7,624 bases of DNA from Candidatus Bipolaricaulota bacterium (lineage in GTDB: Bacteria > Bipolaricaulota > Bipolaricaulia > UBA7950 > UBA9294), in contig JAUWOJ010000053.1 of assembly GCA_030612175.1 (NCBI GenBank), forward strand, positions 1 to 7,624, in the 5' to 3' direction. The notes beneath the pieces are model-generated. The model was not told where the DNA came from. It ran no database searches and saw only the letters and a program-made list of their open reading frames with translations. Shown here in pieces: positions 5,480 through 7,624 of the stretch (position 1 is its first letter; every line of letters starts with the position of its first letter). Made by a program: the position numbers and the translations under genes.

Positions 5480-6550
5480 CTAGCCCCGATCCGGTTTCAC
5501 AATATAGCGACCAAGCAACGGCAACAACACAGCGGCAAGGACAAGCATGGCGATTGTGATCCCCCAGAAGCGAGCTTCTGCCATCTCGGTAACACCGGTG
5601 ACATACCGCATTGCATCGGCCATATAGGTCAAGGGAAGGGCTTTACTAAGTGCGCGCAGATAGGAAGGCATAATCTCCACCGGAAAGTATATTCCGGCAA
5701 GGAACATCATGAGCATAGAAACAACGTTGGCAATGTGGCTCGCGCTAGAGGGCCTTCGAACAACAAGAGCAATCAGCGAGCCCAGCCCCATCACTCCCAC
5801 AGTTGAGCTGGTCACAAAGACCGTGTAGCGGAGCCAGGAAACAGTGAAGCCCAACTTCAGCACCACTGCCGCGACAAGAAGCGTAATCAAAGTTGAAATA
5901 TACACTATGACAAGCCGTACACAGATAACAGCGGACAACAACATAATTGGGCGCATCGGAGTCACGATCATTTGATCGAGAAGTCTTCTCTCCTTCATCG
6001 CAGTGATGTGTCCGGATACGGCGAATAGCCCTGCTGAGAGAATGGAGAAGGCCATAATTCCAGGTACTACAGAGCTAAACCAGCCTGTGCTTGCCCTTGT
6101 CCCTACATGAATCTTTTCTGCTGTAAGAATCTGAAACAAGCCCTGGTGGCTAAGATTGAACTGGGCGGCAATACCTGTGGCAAGTTGTTGAAATGCGTAA
6201 TTCTCCTGCACTCGGGTGGAATTGTAATGGAACATCAGCTTTTCTCCATCCCAGACAAGCCCAAAATCAATCTTCTTCTCCTCTAGGGCGTGCTGCAATG
6301 CGAACTGATCGCTGTAGTGAGTCACCGATATTGACCCTATTCCTGTCAAGACTTCTTCCAAGACTTCTCCTCTATCTCCATCTGGCATATATAGCCCAAG
6401 GCGGGCACCCTCAGCGCCCCCCATCCCTCCCATAAGGAATCCAAAAAGAAGAACGAAGATGAGTGGAAAAAGAAAGGTGAAGGTAAGAGCAGCTTTGTCG
6501 CGGGCAAAAATCACACACTCAGCGTAAAGTAGTGCCCTAAACGACCTCAT
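5480..6550 (-). CDS. ABC-2 type transporter permease (complete)
   Basis: 356 residues with the architecture of ABC-2 exporter permeases (DrrB/YhhJ-like, PF12698/PF01061): a cytosolic N-terminus, one membrane helix (about 20-40, LTFTFLFPLIFVLLFGFLMG), an extracytoplasmic domain (about 41-180, with DFGLVWDGEKL in the usual place), then about five helices. The region after the second helix carries the typical amphipathic KERRLLDQMIVTPMRP coupling segment, and the end has the family-typical ALPLTYMADAMRYV. It would form a membrane pore driven by a separate ATPase; the substrate cannot be read. The ATG at 6550 overlaps the upstream permease's TGA as ATGA, so translation is probably coupled. An in-frame ATG at 6607 would lie inside the upstream gene and gives a non-family Cys-rich extension, so I rejected it. 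Confidence 0.92.
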   Translation of the reverse strand: MRSFRALLYAECVIFARDKAALTFTFLFPLIFVLLFGFLMGGMGGAEGARLGLYMPDGDRGEVLEEVLTGIGSISVTHYSDQFALQHALEEKKIDFGLVWDGEKLMFHYNSTRVQENYAFQQLATGIAAQFNLSHQGLFQILTAEKIHVGTRASTGWFSSVVPGIMAFSILSAGLFAVSGHITAMKERRLLDQMIVTPMRPIMLLSAVICVRLVIVYISTLITLLVAAVVLKLGFTVSWLRYTVFVTSSTVGVMGLGSLIALVVRRPSSASHIANVVSMLMMFLAGIYFPVEIMPSYLRALSKALPLTYMADAMRYVTGVTEMAEARFWGITIAMLVLAAVLLPLLGRYIVKPDRG

Positions 6551-7494
6551 CGTTCCACATCCCAGCTCAGTCGCCATGAGGCTACGGCAACACAAACAGC
6601 GATCCACGCCAAAGGGACAGCAATCATCGAAACAGATAGCGTTCCCGCCTCTGTTCCTAAGCTTACGCGTAAGCCCTTGGCAAGATAGGTGAGTGGATTT
6701 ACATAGACGATCGCCCTGAGCACCAAAGGCAGTCCAGCCACCGGAAAGAACAGACCGCCGAGGAACATCATTGGCATATTCAGAATATTACCGATCGCCA
6801 TTCCTGTGTTGGCCGTTTTAGCAACGGAAGCAACAAAGAAACCGAAAGCGAGAAAGGTTATCGCGGCGAGCAGCAACAGGAAAATCGACATCGGCTGACA
6901 AAACGTGACTGTAGCCCCAAAAGCAAACCGTCCAAGTAGCAACAAAATGGCAAACTGAACCAAGCATAGCATAAGATGTCCAACAGAGAACCCAGCAAGG
7001 TAATGAGTAACAGTAAGTGGTGTCACCCAATAGCGACGCAACACACGCTTATCACGGGCAAACAAGATTGACCCAGGGACACCAAATAAACCATTCACAA
7101 AGAATCCCATCAGAACAATGCCGGGCAGAAGGAAGTCCACATAACGCACTTCTGTTCCACTACTTCCTACCCATAGCGTTTCCGTTGGAATGGCTTTCTG
7201 TTCTTGAAACCGGCCCATGCGGGTGAGAAGATCGCGTTCAACTCCGGCAAGAATCTGGTCAATAATAGATGTTGCCATCCCAGACGCAGCGCTTCCTTCA
7301 TTAACGTAGATCGCAAGGGAACAGTTAGCGCTAGATGATGGACCGTCTTCCATCATGCGATGCAGCAAGCATTGGTTAAACCCCTCGGGAATAACAATCA
7401 CCGCAGCTCGATCTCCAAATCGAGTCGCCTTTTTCTCACTAGCCAAGAAATCCTCCAGAGCTTCCCCGCTAGCTGGAGAGCTAATGGCAAACAA
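6547..7494 (-). CDS. ABC-2 type transporter permease, 5'-truncated
   Basis: 315 residues from TTG 7494. It is the second permease of the same family: an extracytoplasmic domain (AAVIVIPEGF at about 30-39, a motif typical of this domain), then helices starting near residue 118 (YVDFLLPGIVLMGFFV), the RDKRVLRRYWVTPLT coupling segment, and VNPLTYLAKGLRV near the end. It lacks the N-terminal helix its partner has. The open frame runs back to a TAG at 7557-7555, and about 15 further codons (GGFEQAGKPSEEGKE) still look like this family. So the gene appears cut near 7540 rather than naturally short. GGAAAGG lies close before TTG 7494 and might allow re-initiation. The pair would form a heterodimeric exporter; the ATPase expected upstream is missing or beyond the edge. 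Whether it works without helix 1 is doubtful. Confidence 0.8.
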   Translation of the reverse strand: MFAISSPASGEALEDFLASEKKATRFGDRAAVIVIPEGFNQCLLHRMMEDGPSSSANCSLAIYVNEGSAASGMATSIIDQILAGVERDLLTRMGRFQEQKAIPTETLWVGSSGTEVRYVDFLLPGIVLMGFFVNGLFGVPGSILFARDKRVLRRYWVTPLTVTHYLAGFSVGHLMLCLVQFAILLLLGRFAFGATVTFCQPMSIFLLLLAAITFLAFGFFVASVAKTANTGMAIGNILNMPMMFLGGLFFPVAGLPLVLRAIVYVNPLTYLAKGLRVSLGTEAGTLSVSMIAVPLAWIAVCVAVASWRLSWDVER

Positions 7495-7531
7495 GGTTTC
7501 CTTTCCTTCCTCAGACGGCTTCCCCGCTTGC

Positions 7532-7624
7532 TCAAAACCACCTTTTAATCTTTTCTAGGGGTTTTTTGTTTTCCAGGGCATTGACAATATCAAGTATTGT
7601 AAATTCCCCTTCTCCACGACAGAT
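7532..7624 (-). pseudogene. Fragment resembling B12-binding domain of a radical SAM protein
   Basis: The minus-strand frame entering at the window edge reads RGEGEFTILDIVNALENKKP then LEKIK, ending RWF-stop (TGA 7534-7532). The RGEGE-(F/Y)T-x-L-(D/E)-(I/L)-x-x-AL-E...L..IKG pattern is typical of the B12-binding domain that precedes the radical SAM domain in many proteins. Family resemblance ends at IK, where a KG-[LI] loop would be expected. From there the next frame carries the permease protein. It could be a truncated native gene, a natural fusion junction, or an assembly chimera. I infer the family from a short stretch only. Confidence 0.45.

Noticed and set aside
5231..5806. Plus-strand 191-codon open frame
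   Set aside because: It overlaps the COG2426 gene in another frame and the permease gene in antisense. Its product is rich in His, Asn, Gln and Trp without domain features, so it is a shadow frame.

Overview
The window is bacterial chromosomal DNA with compact, SD-led genes, near-even base composition by eye, and two tail-to-tail gene pairs with almost no spacer. Nothing in it fixes the taxon. The gene content (a cysteine desulfidase-type Fe-S enzyme, a COG2426 membrane protein, an ABC-2 exporter) suits an anaerobic or thermophile-leaning bacterium, but that is inference only. A fragment at the right edge joins two unrelated genes out of frame, so the last ~90 bases may be a rearrangement or an assembly chimera.

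Layout. 1-469: non-coding spacer made of degenerate direct and inverted repeats. 470-1630 (-): an unusual fusion protein, a circularly permuted GTPase followed by a SIS (sugar isomerase-type, MurQ-like) domain. 1666-1929 (-): a possible 87-residue protein of unknown function lying just upstream of the fusion gene. 1933-2210: a divergent intergenic region with a hairpin carrying a large purine-rich internal loop (1958-2024) and, on the minus strand, a textbook Shine-Dalgarno followed by ATG-TAA (2039-2059). 2211-3521 (+): UPF0597/CyuA-type L-cysteine desulfidase. 3518-4927 (-): cysteinyl-tRNA synthetase, with its stop codon overlapping that of the desulfidase gene. 5010-5477 (+): COG2426 small multidrug export-family membrane protein, divergent from cysS and possibly leaderless. 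5480-6550 and 6547-7494 (-): two ABC-2 type permeases with a 4-nt ATGA overlap, probably two halves of one exporter. The upstream permease lacks its first membrane helix. 7532-7624 (-): the end of a reading frame resembling the B12-binding domain of radical SAM proteins, cut off where the permease sequence begins.

How the genes may work together. The permeases form a translationally coupled pair, but no ATPase is in view. The desulfidase gene and cysS are both about cysteine (breakdown versus charging onto tRNA) and converge with overlapping stops, so read-through transcripts would be mutually antisense. The GTPase-SIS fusion is the most unusual gene: it suggests a GTP-gated protein that binds or acts on a sugar phosphate. 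The structured element upstream of it on the same strand partly resembles the 5' half of a glmS ribozyme core. The 3' half of that core is not visible, so it is a candidate only.
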